Below, one piece after another: positions 27,301 to 40,000 of a DNA stretch of 64,000 nt (its first letter is position 1; every line of letters starts with the position of its first letter). The notes under the pieces are model-generated. The model did not search any database. It saw only the letters and a program-made list of their open reading frames with translations, and was not told the DNA's origin. The DNA comes from Atriophallophorus winterbourni. Taxonomy: Eukaryota > Platyhelminthes > Trematoda > Plagiorchiida > Microphallidae. The stretch is taken from positions 1 through 64,000 of the forward strand of contig JACCGJ010008729.1 in NCBI GenBank assembly GCA_013407085.1. The letters are read 5' to 3'. The translations under genes were made by a program, and so were the position numbers.

Positions 27301-30300
27301 TGCATTGAAACAATGGAGAAAAGGTAAATTGTGTAAACATTACGTACTTGATGCGCGAAAACAGCACAAAACCGGTCGTGAGGTTTTGGAAGTGCATGAA
27401 AATGTGGATTATATTTATGCTCTTGGGTTCAACTCATCTATTAATACAAGCATTTAGGCACATGTGATTGAACAGACAGGACACGCCAACCTTATCCATA
27501 AGTGGCATACACGTTTGCACTTGGTTTAGTATTCAAGTAGCTTGAATGAATAGTCTGACCAACAAAACAGCTTCCCTATGGCTTCCACTCTCATGAGTCA
27601 AATCAAAATTTGCTCTTGCTCATGATTTTTCGCAAGCGCTATTTAAATTTAAAATTTCTTATATTCCTAGACCAACATTTAAATATTAAAACTCAACACG
27701 ACTCTATATAAATGTCAAACGATGTAAACATGGAAATATAATCACAAAATATTTTATTAGCAGAGAAGGCATGTTCTGATTTCACTAATATCATTTTTGG
27801 AAAATGTTGTTGTTGGCCTCCTTCGACCTATTTCGACTATGGATCTCCATCACAATCGCATGAATGTTCATGTTCTACGGCTATTTGAATGACTAAACAT
27901 TTCGATTCGGAAGGAACAATCTCTCCCGCAGCGCTGGCAACGATAGTCAGAACTCGGTTGTATTGCATCATTTGCACGCCGGTGGCGTGATCTCCGTTCA
28001 GCAGCAAAGATCTGTATCTGCTCCTCCACCGCTTGCAGACGACGCTTTACACAGTGCCTCCAATGTAAGCGGTCGAGAGCAAGTTACTCCCAACTTGCCG
28101 GGTCAATGCCAAGAGTTTTCATATCTCTTTTTCAAACGTCTTTGTACCGCAAGTGCGGTCTTCTTAATGCTCGACTTTCTAGTTGCAACTCACCATAGAG
28201 CAGATCTTTCGGAAAACGACCATTTTCCATTCTGTAGACGTGACCAAGCCACCGCAGGCAGGGCTGTGACAATAGGGTGAACATGCTCTGTAGACCAGCT
28301 TCTGAAAGCACTTCAGCATTATTCACTATGCCCATCCACGATATGTTCAAGATACGACGGATGCTTCGTAGATAAAACGCATTCAGCTTCCTTTCGCGTC
28401 TTGCGTGGGTGGTCCAGGTTTCACTGCCGTACAGTGAAGCATTTAGTACACAAGCGGTGTATACCATCATCTTTGTCTTTACAGTCAGCTTGCAGTTACT
28501 CCAAACACGAGAGTTGAATCGAGACAGAATGACAGCTGTTCTGCCAATCCGCTTATCATTCTCCGTGTCTAGCGAGAGGTTATCCGCAATGGTTGAACCA
28601 AGGTATGTGAAATGATGTACTGGTTCAAGCTGACAGTTTCCAACAGTGATGGTTGGAGGCCATACAGTCCCTTGACCAAGGACTTTAGTCTTGCTCATGC
28701 TGATTGTTAGCAAAAATCTTTGCATGCCGACTAAAATCAGTCCATTAGCGATTAGAGTTTGTTTGGGGAGTGAGCAATAATGGCTGCATCGTCGGCAAAC
28801 AACAGGTTACGGATTAGCACATTTCGTGCCTTGGTTTGTGCTCTCAACTGGTTCAGTTTAAAAGCTTGCCATCACTCCGCGTGCGTAGGTAAATGCCTTC
28901 TGTTCTCGTCCTAAAAGCGTGCTTCAGAAGCAGAGCGAAGAAAATGCCGAACAGCGTGGGAGCAAGAACACACCCTTGTTTGACGCCTCGGCGAATTTCA
29001 AATGCTTCCGAACTGCAACTGTTAAAAGGGACTGAACACTCCATGCCTGAGTGAAATGAAATAATGAGTTTGATCAGTCTAGGGGGCAGCCTATCAAATC
29101 AAGCATTTTGAAAAGACCCTCCTTGCTGACGTAGTCGAATGCCTCGTTAAATCAATAAAAACAGCGTATAATGGTATACACTGTTCCCGAAACGTTTTTC
29201 GAAGTTGTCTTAGGGAGAAGATCCTGTCAACGGTTGATCTTTCCTTGCGGAAGCCACATTGAGATTCAGCGTATATTCTATCAGCTAAAACTTTGCAGCC
29301 ATATCTGTAAGACTTTAGCAAACAATTTGCCTACAACATTCAGAAGGGAGTTTTTACTGTAATTGTTGCAGTCGCCTTTATCTCCCTCATTCTTAAATAA
29401 CGTGATGATCTTTGTGTCTCGCATCTCTCGTGGGATACACTCCTCCTTCCAGCACTGAAGAAGAAAATGGTGAAGAGGTTGTAATTATGCTGCTCTACAT
29501 AATTTGATGAGCTCAGGTGGAATTCCGTCGTTACCATGGCCTCCCCATTCGCTCAGCGGTCTATTGCCCTATTGAGCTCATCAAGAGTAGGGGAAGTATC
29601 TAGATATTTAATAGTCGACAAACGCTCGACATTTTTAAGTACATGCGGTAAAACCGTACTGTCCCTAGATTAGAAAGGAGAACTGCTCTACCCATCTTTC
29701 AATCTGCTGAGTTTTGTCTACAATCGGTAACCAGATACAGACTTAATGGGAGCCGTTTTAATTTGGAAAATACATTCTCAATTATAGACGCAACTGACAT
29801 TCAATCAATAATGGATAACGTTTCTACCAGAGATTGTAAGTTGTGTCCAATCGCTTTAATGTGAATTGATCTGCATTTCAAATCAATTAGATTGATCGTC
29901 CCTTACGGACCGGCATTGCCCATGGTTCGTGATCTGACACTAATTTTTGGATCACTAACATGTAAAAAATCTCCTTACACTGATCAATTGTGTTCATATA
30001 CGATTATTAATCGTACAGCTCGCATAATGACTGCGGTTTTCAGTGGATTAAATGTTGTCTTTTCATTGACTAAGATGAAAATTTAAACATGGTAAAAATA
30101 AAAAATGCTGGTCATCTAGCGAGCGGTACAATGGATCATCAGTGATTCTGAAAATTAATTTCAGCAATAAAGATTTTATTCAAGAGATGGATGCCGAAAG
30201 CTTAACGATCTCTGTTTTCGACGAGCTATATAGGCCTACCACGATTAATTGTGAAAACTTTAAACTTGAGCTAATATATCACTTCACACAATTTGATTCA

Positions 30301-32574
30301 ATTATTGCGGCAAACATCTCGCTAGGCATTGGTATTCATGAGTGGATTGGCAAGACGATTGTCATCTTGACCCGTTTAAAATTATGTGTCTTGTACAACT
30401 GAAAAATGACCGCGGGGACAAAATTTATGGTACTTAATACCTTTATGGAGGTTTAGCCCGGGAAACCAACGCAGGACATGGATGAATGCTGGATACTTGT
30501 ATTCATAGAGCATGCTTCGTAACTGAAACATATCTCAGATGGGTGAGTTGACAGATGCAGACATGCTGTTAAAAGATGCTATACACAAAATGTTCACTTC
30601 AGTAAGGAAACGCTGACTACACATGTTCAACATCGACCAAAGTCAAACATTATTCGATCCATCATCTCAACTTTACATATATTGCACGCAATCGGCTTTA
30701 CAAAACATTTTTGGTTTAACTTTGAATAAATTGAAGTTTATTTAAATTCTATAGTTACAATTTGCAATATATACATTTTCGATAGCATCGTTGCATGTAC
30801 TGATTTCGTAAAACGTGTCAGAAAATAGAAATAATTCGAAAGTATTAAAATTTTCGTTAAAGAAACAATAAGATTTAACTAATCATTCTTATTTTAACAC
30901 TGACGTTTCTCATCGTACCGATATATGCTACTTAGATACAGTCTAAATCGTCGCAAATTGCTAAGCAATCGCATTCGATTATTCGAGCTCAATAGCCGGT
31001 ACTCTCTACCACGATTGTTAATCACGTATTACATTAAACATCTTGACTCCGTCGTCCATTGCAGATGCATTCAGAGCATGAACGAGTTTCGTGAGCGTTC
31101 AAAACCTCTTACAGATTTGGTGCTCAATCATCTCTAAACGTCGGCTTCGGGAATAAATGAATAATCATAATACACTAGATTACTAACGCAACGTTTAATA
31201 CTTGGTCAGTACTACGAATGTCTGACCCACAGAGCAATAATGAACAAATATCTAGAATGGTTGCACAGTTTTGAACTTGAAATCCTAGTCCGGTAAGGGA
31301 CATATCTTTGCTATTAAATACGTATTTTATTCTCAAGATACGCGTCAAACGAAACCTCCCGACTGTAAATGTGCATTGCCTCCACAGGTAATTATAGGTA
31401 CTAACACACCTTCTGTTTGACTATTGCGCAGATAACTGAAACGAGATACGAAATGACTCGAAATTATTTAATCAAAAACCCTGATCGCTTATCTTTTGGA
31501 TAGATAGAGTGATACAAAAAGTGCTTCAGATTTTTAAACGCACATGGTTACAGCAAATTATAGAGTAAAACTGCAAATATACAACAACGTACAATTTCAA
31601 GTGCCTAAGAAGCTTATCTGAGGTGGCAGGCTCCCGATTTTATTGTGAGGCATAAACGACCATGACTTAATAGTATCTTTGATACGTTTCAAAAAGCTCA
31701 CATGCGAAATGACGTTCCTTATTTGACTTCTAGCTAGTTAGTTTATGCAGATGATTTCAATAAAATTACTCGCTGAATGCGTTATTATTCTTTTTTCAAT
31801 CTATTTATAAAATATCTCACACCGAGAGAAGATATTGTTGATTTAGTCTTTCTTTTTCACTACCAAGAGCAGAGAACGCTTCTTGTCAATTAAACGGAAT
31901 TATAAGGATGATTCCAAATAAAATATTAAGATTATTCGTACACGTTAAACATACCTTTCTGCTTTCTTCTGTGTGGCTTCTGCGCGGTTTCTTTCTTCTA
32001 TTTGTCTATCAAACCAATTTTGCATTTGTTCTCTTTCGAATTGTTTTCGAGCTTGAGCATTGAGGTCTTCTCCATCAAACTTTTGTATAGATGATACACC
32101 ACAGCGAGGGTCATCGTCAGAAATTCGGGCTGGGAGATCTTTTTTGAGTGCATCTGGATCATACAGATCAAATTCTCTACGAGAATTCGGTTGTTGGTGC
32201 AAAGCACGGAAATCATTGATGTTGCGGCATATATCTCGTTTGTGTCTTTCCTGTTGCCTTTCTAATATACAAGCAATTTTATCATTACGTATAGCGTCTT
32301 GTGCTATAATCAGTATGAGAATCCCCAGTGGATAAACAAACCGTAAGCTTCTTCACGAGCTTTTTCTGCTGCTTCAGCCCGACGCTTTTCTTCAGCTTGC
32401 TGTTTCAAAGCTGCTTCATCTACCTAAATATTAAATTCTAAAACATGTAATTTCTACCCCGATAAGCCGTGTTCTAGCATTAAAAATTCTAGCTTGTCTT
32501 TCTTCTTCCCTCCTCCTTCTTGCTTCTATAATTGCAGCTTCTTTTCTGTCTATTGGAATGTCTAGTTTGTACAT
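21186..32574 (-). CDS. RIB43A-like with coiled-coils protein (RIBC1/RIBC2 family)
   Basis: A microtubule inner protein expected to bind inside doublet microtubules of cilia and flagella. Exons (minus strand): 32574-32458, 32423-32342, 32303-31955, 27067-26725 and 21374-21186; all junctions are GT-AG with matching phases. The sum is 1080 nt, or 360 codons, against about 377-379 residues for human RIBC1/2, so only a short last exon is missing. Family landmarks are the start MYKLDIPIDRKEAA, RIFNARTRLIG, the conserved block RREFDLYDPDALKKDLPAR followed by ISDDDPRCGVSS.QKFDGEDL, and a late FGPDRY...DRFKGM segment. The rest is charged coiled coil. The first two introns are 34 and 38 nt; the next two are 4.9 and 5.4 kb and carry LINE copies. 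RIBC1 versus RIBC2 was not decided, so no symbol is given. Confidence 0.9.
21375..23695. other. RIBC intron 4, 3' part
   Basis: No host exon. A stretch at about 22440-22540 is similar to 50070-50160 (GCATTCAACCA followed by TAGAGCGA), suggesting an unclassified low-copy repeat. Otherwise AT-rich without recognisable features. Confidence 0.35.
23700..25260 (-). mobile_element. CR1-like retrotransposon, long decayed copy with nested insertion
   Basis: Reading the minus strand downward: a Cys-rich ORF1 start (YACLLRVHAKCDKSLTSD, PHD-finger-like, about 25220-25120), an endonuclease stretch (LTELCKQYSSGLVAVNETWF, about 24690-24630), a break, then GGGVALYYQERLQ (near 24415), an RT N-terminal part, motif A SKAFDRVEH (near 23920) and a degenerate motif C (CKVILFAD, near 23750). 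The break at about 24421-24560 holds foreign sequence with a CTTTA-type tail. Many stops and shifts; inactive. It lies in RIBC intron 4. Confidence 0.7.
25480..26720. other. RIBC intron 4, 5' part
   Basis: AT-rich, no recognisable coding block or repeat. Confidence 0.35.
26725..27067 (-). CDS. RIBC-family gene, exon 4
   Basis: 343 nt, incoming phase 2, outgoing phase 0, donor GTACGT. It starts RLNDLKRRELDQRVCELAKA and contains the family's conserved NPAQAISAFGPDRYVVDRFK and GMPPEKIAEIHKTQQ segments. The high glutamate, lysine and glutamine content predicts continuous helix. Confidence 0.92.
27215..27540 (-). repeat. Hammerhead-repeat family 1, second inverted pair (decayed)
   Basis: A minus-strand partial unit (about 27215-27345, with a ruined hammerhead near 27240-27290) is followed by a plus-strand unit (about 27355-27530) whose hammerhead remnant reads CAGCACAAAACCGGTCGTGAGG. 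Again the two units point in opposite directions, as at 6535-6949, but they do not meet exactly at ACCGGT and sequence decay is heavy. It lies in RIBC intron 3. No clear target-site duplication was found. Confidence 0.6.
27830..29740 (-). mobile_element. RTE-like non-LTR retrotransposon, long decayed copy
   Basis: The minus strand shows the RT in order: GFRKERSTVDRIFSLRQLR (near 29250), RRGVKQGCVLAPTLFG (near 28980), motif C LLFADDAAIIAHS (near 28780), then the open C-terminal block 28725-28132 with SKTKVLGQ, YLGSTIADNLSLD, VYTACVLNASLYGSETW and CLRWLGHVYRMENGRFPKDL. The end carries a Cys-rich finger remnant and reaches about 27830. Frames are broken in several places. The clade call rests on the C-terminal signature. 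Located in RIBC intron 3. Confidence 0.8.
30140..30640 (+). mobile_element. Very decayed RTE-like fragment
   Basis: The 30142-30402 reading matches the RTE C-terminal block of 41190-41380 in order (TINCENFKLELIYHFTQFDS for VGNCQLESVHQFTYLGST; IGKTIVILTRLK for IGRAAVILSRLN). It is one of the oldest-looking copies. Located in RIBC intron 3. Confidence 0.55.
30720..31950. other. RIBC intron 3, 5' part
   Basis: AT-rich, no recognised exon or repeat. Confidence 0.35.
31955..32574 (-). CDS. RIBC-family gene, exons 1-3
   Basis: Start ATG at 32574-32572, chosen because the residues that follow match the family's N-terminus. Exon 1 ends at 32458. A 34-nt intron leads to 32423-32342, and a 38-nt intron to 32303-31955. 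Exon 3 runs from AQDAIRNDKIACILERQQER through the conserved RREFDLYDPDALKKDLPAR block to QNWFDRQIEERNRAEATQKK. No promoter was identified upstream. Confidence 0.92.
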
Positions 32575-32639
32575 TTTCAGGTCAGAATATTCCCAAGCTC
32601 AGTTGTCATGACTATAATCAAAAACCTTCAGATCTGCTA

Positions 32640-34075
32640 AGTAAAACAAAATTATTCGTAGTTAGTTGATTACTGCGTGAGAATGGTTTGCTTTCATCAA
32701 ATAAGATATGTGTGTCTGAAAACACATTCATTCAAGCACATGGAACACTTGTTATCTAATTTGATATAAAAATACATGCAATTTGTAATCAGTTGAATTT
32801 AAGGATTTGAATGGGTAAATCAGAAACATTTGTTTTATCAAACAATTTTTACAGACGTATGTATGGAATCGCCTCCAAAATTGAGGTTAGAAAGAACTAT
32901 TTGTTTCGGTACCTAAGGTCCTTACACAAAACTTATTCATTTTTCAATAATAAGAAATTTGGACATCGTTTAAGATATGCCAAAATAATGCTTGTTAAAC
33001 ACTGAAAGATGACTCTAATCAGTGCAAGTATTGATTATTAAAGGATCGATTCCTCTTTTTCTCGTCTCGCCCTGAGCAGAAATAGAAACATCGTTGAAAT
33101 ATCAAGGGTGAAGTGTCAAAGCTCTATAATGCGATAATTTACATCGCTCAATTGGGAAAGAAAATGTTTTTTTGTTAATTCCTTCACAAATCATCGAGAG
33201 CACAACCAAGTGTTTTCGTATGAACTTTTCAAAATAAGTTATAAATAGGTCATCTTTGTTTAATGAAATACGGTAGCTATTTTAGTCTTACGGCCAAATC
33301 AACGAAGCACGATAGGAAAGGTATTAACTCACAAAATGCGTGTGCTAGAAACGCTTATGTTACCGACTGATGCAATCGCGACAACACAATTTTAGTTCCG
33401 GAATAATTGTTAAACAATCATCTAATTAATAGCATCTCCGAAGACATCCACAAAGTAGACATATCATACGATATATTAATAAGAGATACACGCGCCTTGT
33501 GGGCAGTCCTTCATCTGCGTTTCTCGATTTTCTTAGTTTAAAACTGAACGAGGCCAGTTCTGCTTAATTAATTTTACAAAATAAAACAATTTTTTCAAGA
33601 TGCATAATTCACATATGTGTGATATAAAAAGGTAACATGCGGCATGGAGAATTCATCCAAATGTAAGCGTTCGAGCTACGAACATAGCGATACTAATTTT
33701 TTAGGTATTACGATACCTGCTAATGATGGACGTTTCAGTGCGGGAGTGGATTTTGAGTACAATGTATGGCTTTGCGGGCAATTAAGCATATTTGAGCTAC
33801 ATAGCTTTCCACTAAGCCGGTGTTGTGACATAAGACGGATTTCTTACTAATTTTAATGAAATTCAAACACTCAATCACCTCTATTTCGATAAAATAAAAT
33901 TTGATCATCATACGCAAAAACAACCACACAATTTTAATGACCGACAGGTTTGCAAACATTTAGTCAAGAACAACGTAATTTCTATTAATAATAAGTTTTC
34001 GAACATATAGAATTTTCGAATAATACATATCGCGAATTCTGATACTATATATTTCTGTACATTTCCTTGTAATCC
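32640..34075. other. Sequence upstream of the RIBC gene
   Basis: AT-rich, with no exon or repeat recognised. The RIBC promoter should lie close to 32600-32900, but no motif could be named with confidence. Confidence 0.35.
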
Positions 34076-34079
34076 GTTC

Positions 34080-34675
34080 TAAGCTAATGAGAGATACCAT
34101 GAAATACGGTGTGCAGTCATGGTCTTCGTGGCTCAAGAGGGATGTGGAACTTATGCAGCGAATCTATCACCGCTCAACGAAACTAGTTCTCAGCATCCGA
34201 AACAAACCATATAAAGAAAGGATAGCTCAACTGAATCTGTTCGATTTTCCCTATCGACGAATCAGAGGAGACCTTATCTTACTTTACAAAACATTCCATA
34301 CCCCGAACAATCCCTTACAGGATTTATTCACGCGAAGGGATACGAGGAATTATCGGACCCATGAATATGCGCTGGTCGTACCCCATTCCCGCCTGAACTG
34401 TAGAAGGTATTTTTACTCTGTCCGTGTCTGTTTTACTTGGAACAGTTTACCTTCAACCGTTGCTCACGCCACTAGCTTGCATGACTTTGAAAAGAAATTA
34501 GACTAATTTTTATTGCATTATTCGTTTTCCAAACACTTGTGTACTGTTCAATCTATGTTCTTATATTGTTTATACACTTAAATTTCAATTTTTACCATCC
34601 TATGGTTGTTGTTAAGCTTGTTGCTTTTTAGACCATTAAAAACCGTGAATTACCTTGAATTACCTCGAATGACTG
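34080..34675 (+). mobile_element. CR1-like family B, best C-terminal copy
   Basis: An uninterrupted C-terminal frame (34087-34503) reads YGVQSWSSWLKRDVELMQRI, HRSTKLVLSIRNKPYKERI and RRYFYSVRVCFTWNSLPST, then stops. The 3' part ends near 34675 after repeated TTGAATTACC words. 5' truncated. It is a useful reference for the other family B pieces (1, 14570, 18790, 35880). Confidence 0.75.
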
Positions 34676-34679
34676 CAAC

Positions 34680-35875
34680 ACATTGTTAGATAGTAGTGTT
34701 GATGCTGTTTTCAGTGTACATATCGTTTGGTAAGATGCATTTACAGTCTTCTGATATTCTCCTCTCATATAGAAAAATTGCAAATATTTTATATTGTTTA
34801 CGATATTATTATTTATCGATTTATCCATGTTCTATTCATCAGAGATTTGGATTTGGATTATATTCATTTCGTTGTGCATAATGCCAACACCTAGTGTTTA
34901 TTATGCCGCTAGCAAAAACACTCAATGCATGTTTGCACTTATGATTGGTTCCTAAGGAGTAAAAATAAGCAACAATCTTACGGATACAATAGACGGAAGG
35001 TCAAATCTTGTAACTATATGTCTGATAATTTAGATAGCATCTTTTCCAAAAATGTAGCTGAACAGTTATTTATTTAGGTTGATCTATACTGACTTACTCA
35101 CTTATTTTTATTATTGTCGCAAAACTTTCGAATTAGGGATCAAGTTCAGGCCATCTATCTTTAGTTAATAGAGGTTTCTAAATCAGATAACCATCAGATT
35201 GGGAGGGTCATCGACTAGTCACACCTGTGTGATCTCCCACTCAACAGCTCTTCGCAGTTTCTTGAATAGATTTCTATTTCGCTCAGGGTAAAAACTTATG
35301 CGTAAACTCTGAACACTGTATTAAATATTTAGGAGTGCCGGTTAAGTTTGACATCATCCTAAAAGAATGATGTACTGATGTGCGCGAGCGTGCTGACAGG
35401 TCAATTTTCTGAAACATTTTTTGCTTAAGTGCAATTAAACCGGGTGTATTCCTGCCACTCAATTTCCACTTGTTCCTTCATATCTAGAATTTGCTATGTA
35501 GGCTTATTACTGAATGGAAACTGGTCGTCTATAAAACATATAAAATTTCGCCATAATCACTGACAAAATTTCTGAAATCATTAATACTTCAAATGTTCAG
35601 CTATCCAAAGCAAGCGTGCGCAACATGTTTGGTCAAAGACATCACGCTACTCGAAATGATATGACATAAGGCAAGTAAACCTTTTACGAGATTGCATAAT
35701 GTACATTTTGTGCAGCGATTGACTAGACTTCAATTTAGCAACTTCGTGCCCATGCGCTTCCAAACTGACCAAATAATGACATACCGCCTAATACTATGCG
35801 GCGATAAATCCACTAACACCTCTTAAAAATTTGTTGAAGTCTCAAATAAAGAAGTCAAAATTTGATTCTCTAAAT
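34680..35875. other. AT-rich intergenic stretch
   Basis: No exon or recognisable repeat was seen. Confidence 0.35.
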
Positions 35876-35879
35876 ACCA

Positions 35880-36275
35880 AATTCCCGAGAAAACTGTCGC
35901 AGCTACCATTACGCAGTTCATGTGTTCTATCTCTGGAAACATTTGATGGCATAAGTTGTGTCCTCGCGAAATGAAATGATCTGTGCTGTACCTTTATGGT
36001 ATACTATGTAGAAAAACACGGTGTTGTCGTTTGTATATTTAAAAATTTCAAAGCTTCCCTTGTTAAACACGCTCTCAAAGAAACAATTTTACCCAAACAT
36101 ACATTTCCGGTCCACATTTTTCACTGTATATCATATTTAGTATTACGTTGAATTTTACTACGAACTACAGGGATGTGCGAATGAAAATGCAGTTACTTTT
36201 AATTTTGTATTCATATTTCACGGTATTTTACAGCTACTTGCTTATTCACCATAAATCTTGAATCATAAAATCGCG
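35880..36275 (+). mobile_element. CR1-like family B, 3' fragment
   Basis: Parallels 14570-14975: a decayed C-terminal block, then a long 3' untranslated region ending CAGCTACTTGCTTATTCACC and ATAAATCTTGAATCAT. 5' truncated. Confidence 0.55.
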
Positions 36276-36279
36276 TGAC

Positions 36280-38925
36280 AAGGTTCATCGATGGAGGCCA
36301 TTGCAATGATATACAATATAAAATAAGAATAAGTGAATATTAAGGTTTAACAAAACCCCGGGAGTAGGTTTGGATAAAATATGTAAGGAAATATATACCC
36401 GCGTTTCACATTTGCTCATAGGTCTAGAATTTTCTGATTTGCGATGCTTTACAGATGTCATATGTTCACACGAAGTTGACGTTAATGACTTTAGGTGCTT
36501 CTAACAAAACCACACAGCATCTTGATGTGCTAGGTTTCAGTCTAAATACGTAAGTTTAGAATTTTTAATTAATAATTACAAAGGAAATCTCATTTCACAA
36601 AACGCACCATTAGAGTGATTGTTGCAAATGTCATGCTTGATCTCATGTTACATGTTAGCTGTGTTATGACACGACCGGCATCGTCGTGCCAGGGATTCGC
36701 TATGTCGTCTGCTCCCATTATGCCTGAAGATATCGTATGTTCCATCATTCGAACTGCGTTGGGAGTACACGTCAACGGTACTGTCACTCTAACGAACTTC
36801 GATTGCTAGTAATCTTTTTTCTCAGCATGATGTCCATGGGATGGAATTTTTAGAAACCATATTCATTGCAGTGAACTTTAAGTTTTTAATCGGACGAAGC
36901 ATCTCGTAATTTTTTAGGTTGCGGTCATCATGTTGAAACGATCTTGGGGGTCGGTCATGAGGATGTGATGTGAAATCTGGTGCCCGAATATTGCAGATGT
37001 ATCAGTGTTGCAATTTGTTTTTGTAAAATGCGATTTACTCTGATTGAATCTATGAATGCAATGTTTGCTTCTACGCACTTCGTTGATGTGCTAACTGATC
37101 AATGGTTGCAATATACGTCAACTATTAATCCGACCTATGTGAAGAAGCCGGCTTCACAATCTTTGTAGGCATCAAATGGACAATAAACTTTGGCAATGGT
37201 TGGGGCCTCTTTTCAGAATGCTAAAAAAATAAATTATTAAGCCATCATTGACTCTCCACCGACAATGTGGCCTAAATAAACTGAGCTGAACGGAACTTAT
37301 ACTGTGAAACAGAAAATTAGTAGGTGTATAATAAAATAGCGTATACCATAGAACGCACAGAAAAACGATAGTGCAAACTATCCTCTGATGATATACCGAT
37401 GCACGTTGATATCTAGCGGTTACAGAAATGTATGTAAATTGCGAGTTGAAATAATGTCATCGACGAAATTTGATACTCTTGTTAATTTAATGTGAATACG
37501 TTTCAATTGTATTCAGTACCATATTGGTTTCAAATATATGTTGTCACACACAATGGGCCTCGTACTTTTATCTCTCGGCAAGCAACCATTGTCTGATTAA
37601 AACTGTCGAGACTATTTTTCAGAAATGGAGAAAATAACGTTTTAATACACTTGTTAAATGCATGCGGAGCGCGAATTCGAAAAGTTGATCGAACACGAGA
37701 TGGATAAAAGCAAATTTATATCCATGATTCCTCAAGGCCAAACCTCACCGATACATCACAGTTATTTTGATGGTTCATCCGTTAAGCAAATCGATGTCAC
37801 AAGCGATTTTTCGATAAGACCGGTGCTCGGATTAATACTAATCCGGATATTCATAAAACATTCACCATCACCTAGTGATGGTAAAATTGTTCTGTTCGAG
37901 AATGACAGAACGACTTGGATGCAATGCACGACCTTTTGTCAGAATACAACTAAAGCCAAAAATAATACACTTCCCGTTCCCGTAAATGAGTGTATTCAAA
38001 GACCCAATTACATAATCAAAGGAAATTACCAATATGTCTGAAATTGTGGTAGTCTAAAATGTGAAGTTGTTTAAAAACGCGCCTTATTTTTGTTCGTTTC
38101 ATTTAATGATGAATATGCATGCACATGAAATCCTAGAACACTGCCCAATCAACAATTTGAGCGCCTCAGACGAGTGAACTGACACTAATTAGAATCTGAG
38201 GTGACAGGATCCCAGCATTTGACGTCATAATACCGTTACGCATCCATGGATAACTTTTTCCAACTTCGAACTGCTATCAAAATTTGAGGTCACGGTATCA
38301 CGTTGGAAATACTAAACACCAAACCAAACCGAGATGGCATTTTTTTTGAAATTCGATAGCTGCTAATTTGGTATAATCCTCAGGTAGTATTTCAATGTAA
38401 AGGAAACCTGAAATTCTCTTACCGAATGAAAAATTATTTTTTTGCCTTAACTCGGCCATGAGGCCGAACTCACAATATTTAAACGTATATCCTTGTATCT
38501 ATAATTCGAACGTGTGATTGTTTTAAAGCTAAATATATTTCTAATATCAAACGTGAAACTCGTACATTGGGCCAAGCAATTTTAGAACAACGTCGTGTCC
38601 ACACACATGAAACAGTTTAACAGCCATTTACCCTTCTTTTGGTCTTTAAGAACTCACTATAAAAATCGACTGAGTAGCCAGAGGGAATGTTTCAGGCGAC
38701 GAGTGAATCTTATTAGAACTTATACGTATCAACGCGATAGGACATGCTCCTTCAGACAGTCAGCTGCAATTTAGAAATTCACCAGGGGTGTTAATGCGGC
38801 CACACGCTTCGGTAATAAATCTATGCTGGTGTTGAAGCATGCTGGAAAGTCGAGTACAGAAAGTTACTACCTACTCATGCGATACGACAAGAAGGTATTG
38901 AACTTCATTCTTCCATAGTCGAATA
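36280..38925. other. Intergenic stretch with one uncharacterised ORF
   Basis: Mostly AT-rich and featureless. A 127-codon frame at 37658-38041 (plus) has an ATG and mixed composition (DKSKFISMIPQGQTSP) but no recognised domain and no repeat partner in the window. Coding status is doubtful. Confidence 0.25.
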
Positions 38926-38929
38926 CCGA

Positions 38930-39720
38930 GTTACTGTTCGCCGACGATTCAGCCATCATACTTCAGTTTCAAAACCGGTTCATTTTCCGAAGTTCACAAG
39001 CATAGAATTTCAGTCAACATTCAGATAAGACAAAAAAATTACCACGGAGTTTACTGGATTTTTACTGGTGAAAATACTGTTTTAATAAATCCCCAAATTT
39101 ACGTATATTTGATCGAACAGTTCGTCTTTTATATTTTGAACCCAGTGCCAACGCAAAGTGATTTAAGGAAATACTATATATTGCAACGTCGTGGCAAACA
39201 CTATTTGATTCAAGTCAACAGTGTTCAAAGTCTGCTTAAAAATGACCAGGGAGTTATAACAGAATATCGACCTTCGCAATAAAAACAAGTTTTAATACGA
39301 AAAAGTAAATTTCGAAATAGAAGCCCAACTTATTGTTCAATGAAACTGTACGTGGATACGGTTACGCGGATTTACACCCGCAAACCGATTAAGATGACAA
39401 AAATGGTCGTATATAGTGCGTGCTTTTAGTGTGCGGTAGTGAAACCTGAGTCATCTACTCAATATACGAACGAAAGCGGAATGACCTCCATTTACGGAGC
39501 ATTCGTCACATGCTGAACATAGCGTGCGTGCACAAAATTAAATGCACACTAATGTTCTACAGAGTGTGCTCTCTCGCACGCGACAGCGTTTGCAACACGA
39601 GCTGAGCCCTGTAGATAAACTGAAAAGCAGTCGCGTTACAAACGAACTATTTTAATCAGAGAATCGACCTTAGGGTAGGCTGCACTTGACCGCGAATCGA
39701 TCAGAAGAAACACAGCCAGA
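38930..39720 (+). mobile_element. Decayed RTE-like copy
   Basis: Motif C remains as LLFADDSAIILQFQ (near 38950). Further on, TKMVVYSAC and a block corresponding to the region after LYGTET (near 39400-39540) can be aligned to 41390-41510 through frameshifts. Inactive. Confidence 0.6.
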
Positions 39721-40000
39721 CAGCTTTATTCATTTTGACTGACATGATAACGGAACAATCAGAAAGGTAAAACTAGTTGAACAGTAAAAATCTGTCGAAG
39801 TCTGTCATGATCATTGCACAGAATAACCAAAGCACGAAAGCAGATTCGGACAACATGAGAGACCGGGCAAACTATAAAAGGTTAAACGAAACAGCAACAA
39901 TAAAAATATTATGTGATATGCACAAAAATAAAACCACAACAAAATGATATGTAACCAACAATACAAGAGTGGAAAGCAGTAAAGTGCGCTTTTCAAAACA

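Noticed and set aside
37658..38041. 127-codon plus-strand ORF
   Set aside because: Has an ATG but no recognisable domain, repeat partner or splice context. Kept only as a low-confidence remark within the intergenic entry.
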